Shown here: piece by piece, positions 1 through 8,424 of the stretch
Numbering within the stretch: position 1 is the stretch's first letter
Layout of the letters: every line of letters begins with the position of its first letter
From: Pseudomonas sichuanensis
Lineage (GTDB): Bacteria; Pseudomonadota; Gammaproteobacteria; Pseudomonadales; Pseudomonadaceae
Reading direction: 5' to 3'
DNA length: 64,000 nucleotides
NCBI RefSeq assembly: GCF_003231305.1
Contig: NZ_QKVM01000028.1
Location: 1 to 64,000, forward strand
Program-made: the position numbers and the translations under genes
Notes under the pieces: generated by a model
Database searches by the model: none
What the model was told of the DNA's origin: nothing
Seen by the model: the letters and a program-made list of their open reading frames with translations, nothing else

Positions 1-22
1 TATCAAAACAAACACACTGAGT

Positions 23-135
23 CCCGAACCCGAACCCGAACCCGAACCCGAACCCGAACCCGAACCCGAACCCGAACCCGAACCCGAACCCGAACCCGAA
101 CCCGAACCCGAACCCGAACCCGAACCCGAACCCGA
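23..135. repeat. (CCCGAA)n hexanucleotide tandem repeat, 18 perfect copies plus 5 bases
   Basis: Eighteen uninterrupted CCCGAA units run from 23 to 130, followed by a partial CCCGA. No unit carries a substitution, which suggests recent expansion or active slippage. The array ends about 40 bases before a candidate promoter and about 105 bases before the start of the chemoreceptor-like gene at 240. Nothing upstream is visible, so the array could also belong to the end of a gene lying outside the window. It has no spacers and is not a CRISPR. Confidence 0.97.
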
Positions 136-177
136 CCAACGGCTCAAATACCTAATCCAAAAGTGATATCAAAGCGC

Positions 178-205
178 TTGCACGCCGATAACGCCCATCT
201 ATGCT
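178..205 (+). promoter_or_regulatory. Candidate sigma-70 promoter for the PAS-PAS receptor gene
   Basis: TTGCAC (178-183) and TATGCT (200-205) are separated by 16 bases and match the -35 and -10 consensus at four of six positions each. The predicted transcript would start near 212 and have a leader of about 30 bases that carries AGGAG at 226-230. This is pattern matching only. Confidence 0.35.
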
Positions 206-239
206 CAGGACATCCCGAGGGGCACAGGAGTCCCAGCGC

Positions 240-1559
240 ATGTTCGAGTACCACCGCAAGTCCGACCTGGTCGAAATCCAGCGCTGCCGCCAGGCCCTGG
301 CAGCCATGGAAGCGAAGCTCGCCGCCATCAGCCGCTCCATGGCCATGATCGAGTTCGCCCCCGATGGCACCATCCTCGAGGCCAACGACCATTTCTGCAC
401 GACCATGGGCTACAGCGCCGACGAGATCCGCGGCAAGCACCACCGCATCTTCTGTGACCCCACCTACGCCAAAAGCGCCGAGTACCAGCAACTGTGGCGT
501 GAACTGGGGCAGGGCAAGGCCATCAGCGGCACTTTCGAACGGCTGGACAAGGCCGGCCGCGAAGTCTGGCTCGAAGCCAGCTACATGCCGGTGATCGACG
601 AGCGCCAACAGGTCACAAGCGTCATAAAGGTGGCATCCGACATCACCCGCCATGTGATCGAGGAACACGAGAGCGAGAGCCTGCTCAAGGCCATCGGCCG
701 CTCCATGGCGGTGGTCGAGTTCACACCGGCCGGCAGGGTGATCAAGGCCAACCAGAACTTCCTCGACACCATGGGGTATCGCCTGGAAGAAGTGGTGGGC
801 CGCCACCACGGGCTGTTTTGCCTGGCCCACGAACGTGAATCGGCCCAGTACCGCGAGTTCTGGGCTTCGCTTAACCGCGGCGAATACCACTCGCACCGCT
901 TCGAACGCGTCAACAAGCAAGGCCAGACCGTATACCTGGAGGCCTCATACAACCCGATCTTCGACAACAAGGGGCGATTGACCAAAGTAGTGAAGTTCGC
1001 CAGTGACATCACCAGCCAGGTCAGTACCCAACAGACCGCTGCCGATGCCGCCCACGCAAGCTCGGTACAAACCGACGCCTGCGCGCGCAAGGGCACCCAG
1101 GTGGTGCAGCAGACGGTCGAGGTGATCGAGCAGATTTCCGCCGAGCTCAACCAGGCCGCACTCAACCTCGATGCGGTGAGCAAGCAGTCCGAGCTGATCG
1201 GCCAGATCGTCCTGACCATTCGCGGCATTGCCGACCAGACCAACCTGCTGGCACTCAACGCAGCGATCGAAGCCGCCCGGGCTGGCGAGCACGGGCGTGG
1301 CTTTGCCGTGGTCGCCGATGAAGTGCGCAGCCTGGCCGCGCGCACCAGCAAGGCAACGCTGGAGATCGTCGAAGTGGTGCGGCAGAACCATGACCTGTCA
1401 TTGAATGCCGTGGCCAGCATGCAGTCGAGCCTGACCCGCACCGGGCTGGGGGTGGAGCTGGCCAATGAAGCGGGTACGGTGATCATGGAAATCCAGCAGG
1501 GCTCACGGCACGTGGTGGACGCGATCAGCCAGATCAGTTCGACCCTTCAATTGCATTGA
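240..1559 (+). CDS. Cytosolic PAS-PAS methyl-accepting chemotaxis-like protein (BdlA type)
   Basis: Predicted 439-residue soluble signal transducer. Two PAS domains follow one another (about residues 20-130 and 140-255); they share paired phrases such as SMAMIEF/SMAVVEF and MGYSADEI/MGYRLEEV. A C-terminal methyl-accepting domain follows with the invariant hairpin tip (DQTNLLALNAAIEAARAGE) and the GFAVVADEVR motif. There is no transmembrane segment or HAMP domain, and the signalling domain stops shortly after the tip, as in the P. aeruginosa biofilm-dispersion protein BdlA, which has the same architecture and about the same length. PAS domains of this type often carry haem or flavin, so redox or oxygen sensing is plausible but not shown. 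I chose the ATG at 240 because AGGAG lies 9 bases upstream; the earlier in-frame ATG at 201 has no ribosome-binding site. The 3' end overlaps the convergent kinase gene by 26 bases. Confidence 0.85.
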   Translation: MFEYHRKSDLVEIQRCRQALAAMEAKLAAISRSMAMIEFAPDGTILEANDHFCTTMGYSADEIRGKHHRIFCDPTYAKSAEYQQLWRELGQGKAISGTFERLDKAGREVWLEASYMPVIDERQQVTSVIKVASDITRHVIEEHESESLLKAIGRSMAVVEFTPAGRVIKANQNFLDTMGYRLEEVVGRHHGLFCLAHERESAQYREFWASLNRGEYHSHRFERVNKQGQTVYLEASYNPIFDNKGRLTKVVKFASDITSQVSTQQTAADAAHASSVQTDACARKGTQVVQQTVEVIEQISAELNQAALNLDAVSKQSELIGQIVLTIRGIADQTNLLALNAAIEAARAGEHGRGFAVVADEVRSLAARTSKATLEIVEVVRQNHDLSLNAVASMQSSLTRTGLGVELANEAGTVIMEIQQGSRHVVDAISQISSTLQLH

Positions 1560-4500
1560 TACCCTGGCGCAGCTCTTGCTCCAGGCTCTGCAGGCTGGCC
1601 AGCAGGCGGGCAAGCAATTGCTCGGTTGGCTGGCCCAGGACCATGGCCCGCTCAATGGCCTTGCAGTCCTTCACCACGCCCCGCACCTTGAGCATCTTGG
1701 CGCCGCCCTTGATACGGTGCACCGCCATGGCAAGCGCGTCAGGTGGCGGTGAGGCTCCCAGCTCGTGCAGTGCTTGCAGGTCTTCTCGAGTGCTCTCGGC
1801 CAGTTGCTGCAGCAGGCGCAAAGTCAGTTGCTCGTCATCCTGGGTGAGGTGGCGCAATTGCTCCAGCGCAAAACCGCTGTGGCCAGGCAACTGCGCAGCA
1901 ACCGTGGCGACAGCCGCCGCCGGGAGCACGCTCGCCGACGCCAGGGCTGTGCGCAGGGCTTGCAGGCCAATGGGCTTGAACAGGCACTCGTCCATGCCAT
2001 CGTCCAGGCAGCGTTGACGTTCTTGCGCCTGGGCATTGGCGGTGACGCCGATGATCACGCAGGCAGGCAGGCCCTCGTCGCGTTCCAGCGCGCGGATGTT
2101 TCGGGTCAGTTCGTGCCCGTCCATGATCGGCATGTTGCAATCGGTGATCAGCACATCGAAAGGGTGCTTTCGCCACAATGCCAACGCGTCCTGGCCCTGT
2201 TCGGCGAGCACTACCTTATGGCCTAGCGTGCGCAGCTGTTTGTCGAGCAGCAACAGGTTGGCAGGGTAATCATCGACCACCAGCACCCTCAATGAGGGGC
2301 TGTTGGCAGGGGGCTCAGGAGTCTTGGTTGATTGGCCCACGGACGCACCGGTGATCGGAAGATCGAGGTGGACATCCACCTGGGTGCCCAGCCCCTCGAG
2401 GCTTTGCAGGGTCAGGGTGCCGCCCATCAGCTCGCACAGGTCGCGGCAGATCACCAGGCCTAGCCCTGCGCCTTGACGGGCCTGGCGTCCGTCCATCTGG
2501 GCAAAGGTGTTGAACAGTCGCGCCTGGTCGGCGCTGCTGATACCCACGCCGCTATCCTTCACCTGCAGCAGGACGCCCATCGATTGCTCGCCGTGCGCAG
2601 CCACCTCCAGTGCAACGTCTATCCGTCCCTCCTCAGTGAACTTGATCGCGTTGCTCAACAGGTTGGACAGCACCTGCTTGAGTCGAAGTGGGTCACCCAG
2701 CACCCAGCAGTGCTCCGTGGGCAGCGCGGCACGCAGGTGAATGCCCTTGGCTCGCGCATTGCCCTCGAATACCCGCAGTGTGGCGCGCACCAGGCCAACC
2801 AGTTCGATGGCCACCGGTTGCAGGGTCATGTGCCCGGCTTCGATGCGTGAAATATCGAGAATGTCGCCAATCAGCTCAAGCAGTCCGGTCGCCGAGCCAT
2901 GGGCGGTTTCCAGCGCCTGGCCATCGATGCGGCCATGACGGCTGTCCTCCAGGGCCAGTTCGAGCAAGCCGATAACCGCGTTCATCGGCGTGCGGATTTC
3001 ATGGCTCATGACTGCGAGAAACGTGCTTTTGGCTTGGTTGGCCTGTTCGGCGTCCTCTTTGGCCTGGCGCAACTGCTCCAACAGCCCGCGGCTGAGCTGC
3101 AGTTGATCCTGCAGCGCATGCTGGGCCTCGGTGCGCTGATGGATGAGTTTGCGCAGGTAGCTGTTCCAGAACACCACGCCCGCCAGCAGCACGCTGGCCA
3201 GCACCAGCACCTGGAGTGCCAGGGTCCGGTAGTTGCGCCACGGGCTGTCGCTGACCACCGCGCTGGTACGCCAGCGATTGACCAGTTGCTCAAGCTCGTC
3301 GGGCGCAATGCTCAACAACGCCTTGTCGAGGATGGCCTGCAGCTGGGGTTGCGCAGGGTCGACGGCGAAGGCCGCGAGCGCGGGCTCATCACCCAGTTGC
3401 GCAGCGACCCGCAGGTCGCCCTTGAACACCTGGCTGATGAAGTAGCTGGCGTTGATATAGGGGCTGAGCGCGACATCGGCATCACGTTTGAGCACTGCCT
3501 CCATCAGTTGCAGTGGATTGTCCACCTCGACCGGGCGCACTCGAGGTGCCTGCTGCAGTAGCCCGTCGAGCAGCGGCGAGCCGCGCAACAGTGCTACCCG
3601 CTGGTCGCTCAGCGGCAGTGCCGGGTCCAATGGCGGTGAGCTGGCGCGCATCACCAGCACCTGCGGGGAGGCCAGGTAGGGGCGGCTGTAACGCAAGCGG
3701 GTGGCCAGCCGCGGGTCATAGCCAATGGCGCCGAGCATGTCGACCTTGCCCTGAATCGCGGCATCGACCATCTCGCCGAACGACTGTGCCCCGACCACCT
3801 CGAAACGCAGGCCGGTGCGCAGGCTGATTTGCTCCAGTACGTCCATGGTCAGGCCGCGGGGTTGCTGCTGGCTGTCGGTGAATGTCAGCGGTGCGAGGGC
3901 GGTATTGATCATCACCTTCACCGTGCGGTGCTGAGTGATCCAGGCGCGCTCTTCGGCGGTCAGGGCGTCCAGCCGGCGATCGAGCAGGATACTGGTGCTG
4001 CCGCTGGTCCAGCGGCGCAGGATGTTCAGCCGTTCACTGTCGGCGATGCGCGCCAAGGCCTGGTCGATCAGTGTGCGCAGGCGCTGGTTGTCGCGGTCCA
4101 GGGCAAAGGCGAAAGTGCCGGCCGGCAGTTTGACGAAGTGATCGACCTTGACTGCACCCTGGTAGCTTCTGCTGATCACGTAGTCGCTGCTGATGGCGTC
4201 GCCCAGGTAAGCATCTGCCTGGCCCAGCGCGACCGCCGCGACCCCGGCCAGGGTAGAGCGGTACAGGGTTATCTGGGCGTTGGGGTAGAGCTGCCGGACG
4301 GCTTGCAGGGGCAGGTAGTGATCGACCAGGGCCAGGCGCTGGCCGGCCAGGTCGCTGCCCTCCAGCAAAGCACCGCCCTGTCGGCTGACGAGTACCGGCA
4401 GGTCATCGGCATAGGGCAGACTCAGGGCGAGTTCGGCGTCGGCCGCTTCGAAAGCGTTTGAGGTGCCGAGCAGGTCGATCTCGCCCCGGTGCAGGGCGGC

Positions 4501-4827
4501 GATGGCCTGCGTGCGGGTAGGGTAGCGCCGGACCTTGATGGGTATGCCCAACTGCTCGGCGATCAGGCCGGCGTAGTCGGCGCTCAGGCCCTCGTAGTCG
4601 TCCTGGCTGGTGTTGATATCGAAAGGCGGGTAGTCGGGGCGCGAGCCGCCCAAGGTCAGTACCCGGCGTTCGCGCAGCCATTGCCGATCGTTGTCGTCAA
4701 GGCGCAGCGGCGCAGTGGCGCTCTGGGCACGGGCCAGCAGGTGACGGTCCTCGCTGGCGGCCTGGGACAGTCCCTGCAAGGGCACCAGCAAGGTCAGCAC
4801 CAGGCACAGCAGTGTGCCCCTGCTCAT
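1534..4827 (-). CDS. BvgS-type hybrid sensor histidine kinase
   Basis: Protein of 1097 residues for a phosphorelay in the inner membrane. In order: signal peptide (1-24); two periplasmic bacterial extracellular solute-binding (Venus-flytrap) domains, about 55-275 and 300-525; one transmembrane helix near 536-557; a coiled-coil linker; HisKA with the phospho-accepting His609 in MSHEIRTPMN; HATPase with DSGVGIS and GAGLGL; a receiver with Asp896 in LITDCNMPIMDG; and an Hpt domain with His1037 in AVHRIKGGAK. This is the full BvgS layout, but no PAS domain is obvious between the membrane and HisKA, unlike Bordetella BvgS. The response-regulator gene lies just upstream with only 3 bases between stop and start, so they are co-transcribed and certainly partners. 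The ligand is unknown; the tandem flytrap domains suggest a small amphipathic solute such as an amino acid. Confidence 0.93.
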   Translation of the reverse strand: MSRGTLLCLVLTLLVPLQGLSQAASEDRHLLARAQSATAPLRLDDNDRQWLRERRVLTLGGSRPDYPPFDINTSQDDYEGLSADYAGLIAEQLGIPIKVRRYPTRTQAIAALHRGEIDLLGTSNAFEAADAELALSLPYADDLPVLVSRQGGALLEGSDLAGQRLALVDHYLPLQAVRQLYPNAQITLYRSTLAGVAAVALGQADAYLGDAISSDYVISRSYQGAVKVDHFVKLPAGTFAFALDRDNQRLRTLIDQALARIADSERLNILRRWTSGSTSILLDRRLDALTAEERAWITQHRTVKVMINTALAPLTFTDSQQQPRGLTMDVLEQISLRTGLRFEVVGAQSFGEMVDAAIQGKVDMLGAIGYDPRLATRLRYSRPYLASPQVLVMRASSPPLDPALPLSDQRVALLRGSPLLDGLLQQAPRVRPVEVDNPLQLMEAVLKRDADVALSPYINASYFISQVFKGDLRVAAQLGDEPALAAFAVDPAQPQLQAILDKALLSIAPDELEQLVNRWRTSAVVSDSPWRNYRTLALQVLVLASVLLAGVVFWNSYLRKLIHQRTEAQHALQDQLQLSRGLLEQLRQAKEDAEQANQAKSTFLAVMSHEIRTPMNAVIGLLELALEDSRHGRIDGQALETAHGSATGLLELIGDILDISRIEAGHMTLQPVAIELVGLVRATLRVFEGNARAKGIHLRAALPTEHCWVLGDPLRLKQVLSNLLSNAIKFTEEGRIDVALEVAAHGEQSMGVLLQVKDSGVGISSADQARLFNTFAQMDGRQARQGAGLGLVICRDLCELMGGTLTLQSLEGLGTQVDVHLDLPITGASVGQSTKTPEPPANSPSLRVLVVDDYPANLLLLDKQLRTLGHKVVLAEQGQDALALWRKHPFDVLITDCNMPIMDGHELTRNIRALERDEGLPACVIIGVTANAQAQERQRCLDDGMDECLFKPIGLQALRTALASASVLPAAAVATVAAQLPGHSGFALEQLRHLTQDDEQLTLRLLQQLAESTREDLQALHELGASPPPDALAMAVHRIKGGAKMLKVRGVVKDCKAIERAMVLGQPTEQLLARLLASLQSLEQELRQGINAIEGSN

Positions 4828-4830
4828 GCT

Positions 4831-5445
4831 TCAGCCCGCGTTGTTGCGTTTGGCCAGGTCGACCATTTCCACCAGTGATTCGACCTTCAGCTTCTCCATG
4901 ATCCGGCCGCGGTAGGTACTGATGGTCTTGGCGCTGAGGTGCATCTGCTCGCCGATCAGCTTGTTGCTCTGCCCCGCACAGAGGCGGCGCAGCACTTCCA
5001 TTTCACGGTTTGACAGGCTGCCCAGTCGTTCGCCCTCGCTTTCCAGGGTGTTGCTGTTGACCGCCATCTGCGGAAAGGTCGAGTAGCCTTTCACCAGTGC
5101 CTTGAGGGCGAAGACCAGGGCGTCGAGGTCCTCGTCCTTGTTGACGAAGGCCGAGATGCCGGCGTCCATGCATCGGCGTACGTACAGGTCGGCCGGCTGG
5201 CCGGTCAGCGCCATGATCCTGGGGGAGGGGTTGAGCAGCTTGAGGCGTTTGATCACTTCCATGCCATCGAGGTCGGGCAGGCCGATATCGAGGATGACCA
5301 CATCCGCCTTGGTCTGCTCGGCCAGGCGTGCGGCATCCTTGCCTTTACCGGTTTCACCGACCACGGTGAAGCGCTCCCCCTCGAGCAGCATGCGTACAGC
5401 AAGGCGAACAATGTGATGGTCATCGACCAACAGCACGGATGTCAT
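4831..5445 (-). CDS. LuxR/NarL-family response regulator, partner of the BvgS-type kinase
   Basis: A 204-residue DNA-binding regulator. The N-terminal receiver has the acidic pair Asp8-Asp9 and the phosphorylation site Asp53 (ILDIGLPDLDG). The C-terminal half is a LuxR helix-turn-helix with the typical SNREMEVLRRLCAGQSNKLI start and the KTISTYRGRIMEKL recognition region. Size and layout match BvgA (209 residues). I chose the ATG at 5445, which has AGGAG about 8 bases upstream and starts exactly at the conserved TSVLLVDDH; the longer frame upstream has no family similarity. It is the first gene of a two-gene operon with the kinase. Targets are unknown; a TTGTAG palindrome in its own upstream region is a possible autoregulatory site. 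Confidence 0.93.
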   Translation of the reverse strand: MTSVLLVDDHHIVRLAVRMLLEGERFTVVGETGKGKDAARLAEQTKADVVILDIGLPDLDGMEVIKRLKLLNPSPRIMALTGQPADLYVRRCMDAGISAFVNKDEDLDALVFALKALVKGYSTFPQMAVNSNTLESEGERLGSLSNREMEVLRRLCAGQSNKLIGEQMHLSAKTISTYRGRIMEKLKVESLVEMVDLAKRNNAG

Positions 5446-5587
5446 GTGAAGCTCCTGTCGGATTGAGCCCATGTCCTGTCTTCCATCGGGCTCACGCCTT
5501 CGGATCAATTGGGCAGCGCGCACATTACGGTGATTCCGAAGCCTTGGTAATAGGCGAGTATAGGCGCGTTGAAAAGACAACAAGCAA

Positions 5588-5606
5588 TTGTAGAAAAGGA
5601 CTACAA
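5588..5606. promoter_or_regulatory. Inverted repeat TTGTAG-N7-CTACAA upstream of the BvgA-like gene
   Basis: A perfect 6-base inverted repeat spaced by 7 bases lies about 145 bases upstream of the response-regulator start. Its size fits a dimeric LuxR/NarL-family operator. It also lies next to a terminator hairpin, so a structural role in RNA cannot be excluded. Confidence 0.35.
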
Positions 5607-5608
5607 AA

Positions 5609-5626
5609 GGGGCGCGGGAGCGCCCC
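5609..5626 (-). terminator. Rho-independent terminator of the leftward cobalamin operon
   Basis: Read on the minus strand, GGGGCGC, a 4-base loop (TCCC) and GCGCCCC form a 7-bp GC stem followed directly by TTTTGT. It lies 24 bases beyond the stop codon of the DUF1272 gene and ends that operon before the BvgA-like promoter region. Confidence 0.8.
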
Positions 5627-5649
5627 GGACAGGCATTGAGGCAGGCGGG

Positions 5650-5892
5650 TCAGCTGCAGGCGGGATGGGCTTTGAGGATGCGCTCGCTGGAGGCGGGGTT
5701 GTTCTTCAGGGCCTGGCCCACCCGGGGTGGGCGGCTGAGCAGCGGGCCGCCACAGTTGGGGCAGCGGCCGTGCAAGTGCTGGTCATTGCAGCTGCGACAG
5801 AAGGTGCATTCGAACGAGCAGATCAAGGCGTCCGGGCTGTCGCCCGGCAGGTCGCTGTTGCAGCACTCGCAGTTGGGGCGTAGTTCGAGCAT
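5650..5892 (-). CDS. DUF1272 family small zinc-ribbon-like protein
   Basis: An 80-residue protein with nine cysteines in pairs (C8, C10-C11, C25, C29, C32, C35, C44, C47) in the first 50 residues. The segments NCECCNSDLP, CSFECTFCRSC and CPNCGGPL are typical of DUF1272, a family with a predicted metal-binding fold and no known function. The C-terminal 30 residues are basic. The start at 5892 has GGAG about 9 bases upstream. It is the last gene of the cbtB-cbtA-cobE-cobM operon, 62 bases after cobM, so it is probably under the same cobalamin riboswitch; this hints at a metal-related role but does not prove it. Confidence 0.85.
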   Translation of the reverse strand: MLELRPNCECCNSDLPGDSPDALICSFECTFCRSCNDQHLHGRCPNCGGPLLSRPPRVGQALKNNPASSERILKAHPACS

Positions 5893-5954
5893 GGGCGTGG
5901 CTCCGTAAACGGGAAGGGCAGTGTGCGCCGTCGCCACGCCTGGCGGCAATCGCC

Positions 5955-6707
5955 TCAGTTGCCCGGGCGGTACAGGTGGGCGTGGCCGGCGCGGTACAGC
6001 GCCGACTCGGCGAACGGCGCATCGCCCAGTACATGGCCGACCAGGATCAGCGCGGTGCGCCGGAAGCCCTTGCTGGCCACGTGCTCGACGATGTCCGCCA
6101 GGGTGCCCCTGGCCCAGTCCTGATCGGGCCAGGTGGCGCGATGGACCACGGCGATCGGGCAGTCGGCGCCGTAATGGGGCAGGAGTTCCTCGACGATCCG
6201 CGCCAGGTTCTTGATGCCCAGGTGGATCGCCAGGGTGCTGCCATGGCGGGCCAGGTCGGCCAGTTGTTCGCCGGCCGGCATCGGTGAGCTGTCGCCGTAA
6301 CGGGTCAGGATCACTGTCTGCGACACCTGTGGCAGGGTCAGCTCGCAACCCAGCAGCGCGGCGCTGGCGGCGGTGGCCGTTACGCCGGGGATGATCTGGT
6401 AGTCGATGCCCAGTTCGCGCAGGTGGCGGATCTGCTCGCCGATGGCACCATACAGGCTGGGGTCGCCGCTGTGTACCCGGGCCACGTCCTGGCCGTTGCG
6501 GTGGGCCTGGTGCATGGCCTCGACGATCTGCTGCAGGTGCAGCTCGGCACTGTTGATCACCGTCTCGGCACAGTGCCCTTCGAGCACGGCAGCGGGGACC
6601 AGGGAGCCGGCATAGATGATCACCGGGCACTGGCGGATCAAACGCTGGCCCTTGACCGTGATCAGTTCCGGATCGCCGGGGCCGGCGCCGATGAAGTAGA
6701 CCGTCAT
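5955..6707 (-). CDS. cobM: Precorrin-4 C11-methyltransferase
   Basis: A 250-residue SAM-dependent tetrapyrrole methylase of the aerobic cobalamin pathway. It methylates C11 of precorrin-4 to give precorrin-5. The N-terminal YFIGAGPGDPELITVKG motif, the VHSGDPSLYGAIGEQ segment, IIPGVTATAASAA and the C-terminal ILVGHVL are the conserved SAM- and substrate-binding blocks of the CobM/CbiF family. Length is as usual for the family. It lies 28 bases after cobE in the cbtB-led operon, so its transcription should be repressed by adenosylcobalamin through the riboswitch upstream of cbtB. No anomaly seen. Confidence 0.95.
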   Translation of the reverse strand: MTVYFIGAGPGDPELITVKGQRLIRQCPVIIYAGSLVPAAVLEGHCAETVINSAELHLQQIVEAMHQAHRNGQDVARVHSGDPSLYGAIGEQIRHLRELGIDYQIIPGVTATAASAALLGCELTLPQVSQTVILTRYGDSSPMPAGEQLADLARHGSTLAIHLGIKNLARIVEELLPHYGADCPIAVVHRATWPDQDWARGTLADIVEHVASKGFRRTALILVGHVLGDAPFAESALYRAGHAHLYRPGN

Positions 6708-6735
6708 GGGGAGTCCTTGCAGGTAAAGGGGCGGA

Positions 6736-7146
6736 TTATCCGCCGATGGCCAGCGCCAGGGTAGCGCCGCCGAGTCGCTGGCGCGTTACGCGCAGGCCAG
6801 GCTGCTGCGATTCGCGGCCAGCCAGGGCCAATGCGGTGCTTTCGGCCACACCCCAGCAGCCGGTCTGGGCGAACGCGATGGCCGAGCGCTGGCTGAGCAG
6901 CGGCTCGAAGCCGAGCAACTGCCCTGCATCGAAACAGATGAACGGCAGCCCGAGGCGCTCGGCCAGGGCCAGCAGGCCTGGCTCGCGCGCCTTTGGCGCG
7001 ATGCTGGCGATGCCGCGCAGCGCGCTGAGCGGCAGGGCATGCTCGGTCAGGGTCTGGCGCAGCAGAACCGCCAGGGTCTCCACCGGGCAACCCCGGCGGC
7101 ACCCGAAGCCGGCGTACAGCGCCGGCGGCTTTGCAGATTCCAGCAT
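6736..7146 (-). CDS. cobE: CobE/CbiG C-terminal-type cobalamin biosynthesis protein
   Basis: A 136-residue protein matching CobE, the family equal to the C-terminal domain of CbiG. The recognisable blocks are YAGFGCRRGCPVETL, ASIAPKAREPGLLALAERLGLP, and SAIAFAQTGCWGVAESTALALAG. In the aerobic pathway CobE is needed for cobyrinic acid formation, but its exact chemistry is not settled in what I know. The start codon shares a base with the cbtA stop, which indicates translational coupling. It is followed by cobM. Confidence 0.88.
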   Translation of the reverse strand: MLESAKPPALYAGFGCRRGCPVETLAVLLRQTLTEHALPLSALRGIASIAPKAREPGLLALAERLGLPFICFDAGQLLGFEPLLSQRSAIAFAQTGCWGVAESTALALAGRESQQPGLRVTRQRLGGATLALAIGG

Positions 7147-7841
7147 CAGGCTTGGCTGGAGCGACGGTACAGCCAGGCGCTGAGCAGGCCCAGGGCTACC
7201 CAGAAGGCGGCATTGGTCAGCCAGGACGCGATCTTGAACTGGGTTTCCAGTGCCTCGGGTGCCAGGCTTTCATGCACCGCTGGCTGTGGCGCGCCGATCA
7301 CGTGAGGCACAACCAGCAGCGCTGCGCCGAGTAACTTCAACAGCCAGTGGCCACCGAACACCAGCAATGCCAGGCCTGCGGCGGTGGCGGCGGCGGTGCC
7401 GATCCACCAGGTCTGGCGTTGGCCCAGGTCGGCAGCGGCGGTGCCGGGCAGCTCTGGCGGCAGGCCCAGGGTCGGCGCCAGGCAGAACACCGCAAAGCCG
7501 GCCAGGCCCCACAGCGCGCCGGTGCTGACCCGGCCCGGTTCACGCAGGCTATACAGCGCGACCAGGATCAGGGCAAAGCCGACGGCTACCACCAGGTTGC
7601 CACCGGTGGTGGACAGCACGCGCTGCCAGCCGTCTTCCGGCGCCCAGGCTTCGGCGCTGTGCTCATGCTCGTGGGGGGCGGCGGCTTCGCCATGTTCATG
7701 GTGCTCGGCGGCCGGGGCGGCGCTTTCATAGGTCTCCGCCTGCAGAATCAGCGGGGCGACCCAGAAGCTTTGCAGCAGTGTCAGCAGCAGGGCAGCGAGC
7801 AGCCCACTGAAGCCCGCGGTGCGGGCAATACGGGTAATCAT
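7146..7841 (-). CDS. cbtA: CbtA-type predicted cobalt transporter subunit
   Basis: A 231-residue inner-membrane protein with about five hydrophobic segments (near 10-35, 80-98, 108-130, 145-180 and 205-225) and a histidine-rich periplasmic-type loop (EHHEHGEAAAPHEHEHS) after the first helix, fitting metal capture. CbtA was predicted as a cobalt transporter from its regular association with vitamin B12 riboswitches and with CbtB. Here it follows cbtB by 10 bases and precedes cobE with overlapping stop and start, so the cobalt importer and two corrin genes are one riboswitch-controlled operon. Confidence 0.9.
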   Translation of the reverse strand: MITRIARTAGFSGLLAALLLTLLQSFWVAPLILQAETYESAAPAAEHHEHGEAAAPHEHEHSAEAWAPEDGWQRVLSTTGGNLVVAVGFALILVALYSLREPGRVSTGALWGLAGFAVFCLAPTLGLPPELPGTAAADLGQRQTWWIGTAAATAAGLALLVFGGHWLLKLLGAALLVVPHVIGAPQPAVHESLAPEALETQFKIASWLTNAAFWVALGLLSAWLYRRSSQA

Positions 7842-7851
7842 GCGGGGCTAC

Positions 7852-8037
7852 TCAGTGGCAGGGGAAGGCGGCGCTGTGGCGGGTGTCGTGGGCAGCGTTG
7901 TGCACCGCCTCGATGTGCGAGAAGCCGGCGAAGTAGACCAGGCACAGGCCCAGCAGGCTGGCGCCGATGGCGATGACCATTCGCTGGCTGAGTGTGGCGG
8001 GGGTGGCGATGCTGTGTTTTGTGCTGGTAATCGGCAT
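7852..8037 (-). CDS. cbtB: CbtB small cobalt transporter subunit
   Basis: A 61-residue protein with one transmembrane helix (about 20-40) and a C-terminal histidine-rich tail HNAAHDTRHSAAFPCH, the hallmark of CbtB. The tail is thought to bind cobalt and hand it to CbtA, which is encoded immediately downstream. It is the first gene after the leftward cobalamin riboswitch. A ribosome-binding site (AGAGGAACG) lies just upstream of the ATG at 8037. Confidence 0.92.
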   Translation of the reverse strand: MPITSTKHSIATPATLSQRMVIAIGASLLGLCLVYFAGFSHIEAVHNAAHDTRHSAAFPCH

Positions 8038-8139
8038 GACGCGTTCCTCTGCTGCTTTTATTGGGGCAACGGGCAGGCGCGGCGCACCCGGGCAGGACAG
8101 CCCAGGGAATACGACAGCGCCCGCCCACCGCGGGGTGTT

Positions 8140-8345
8140 GATGTGGTGTCAGGCCGGTCTCCGGGCTGGCGAGGTGGAGCGGGGCTCCAGCTATCGGCGT
8201 CACCTTCCCATGCCTGTTGAGCCGGCACAGTGGTCAAGACGCTTCACTCGCTTACCGTTGCGGGGGCAGCACCGGCCTTGTCCGCTGTCTATTAAAGACG
8301 CTGGACGCACCGGTTTCCCGTTTCACCCCCAGTGGGGGCACCTGA
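8140..8345 (-). ncRNA. Cobalamin (AdoCbl) riboswitch upstream of cbtB
   Basis: Read on the minus strand, the conserved elements appear in order: GGGAAACCGGTG, GCTGCCCCCGCAACGGTAAGC, CACTGTGCC, ATGGGAAGG (B12-box region) and the closing AGCCCGGAGACCGGCCTGAC. These are the diagnostic boxes of the cobalamin riboswitch. It ends about 100 bases before cbtB and should repress the cobalt-uptake and cobEM operon when cobalamin is plentiful. Boundaries are approximate. Confidence 0.93.
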
Positions 8346-8424
8346 ACGCAGTGCGCTAGCAAATCATGGGGCGTGGCTTGCGTCAATCGCCCCAGCGGTT
8401 GACCGGTGTCGGGCGGATGCGTAG

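Noticed and set aside
23..135. CCCGAA array considered as a CRISPR or telomere-like end
   Set aside because: Units are six bases with no spacers, and no hairpin telomere or plasmid-end structure is visible; it is a simple tandem repeat.
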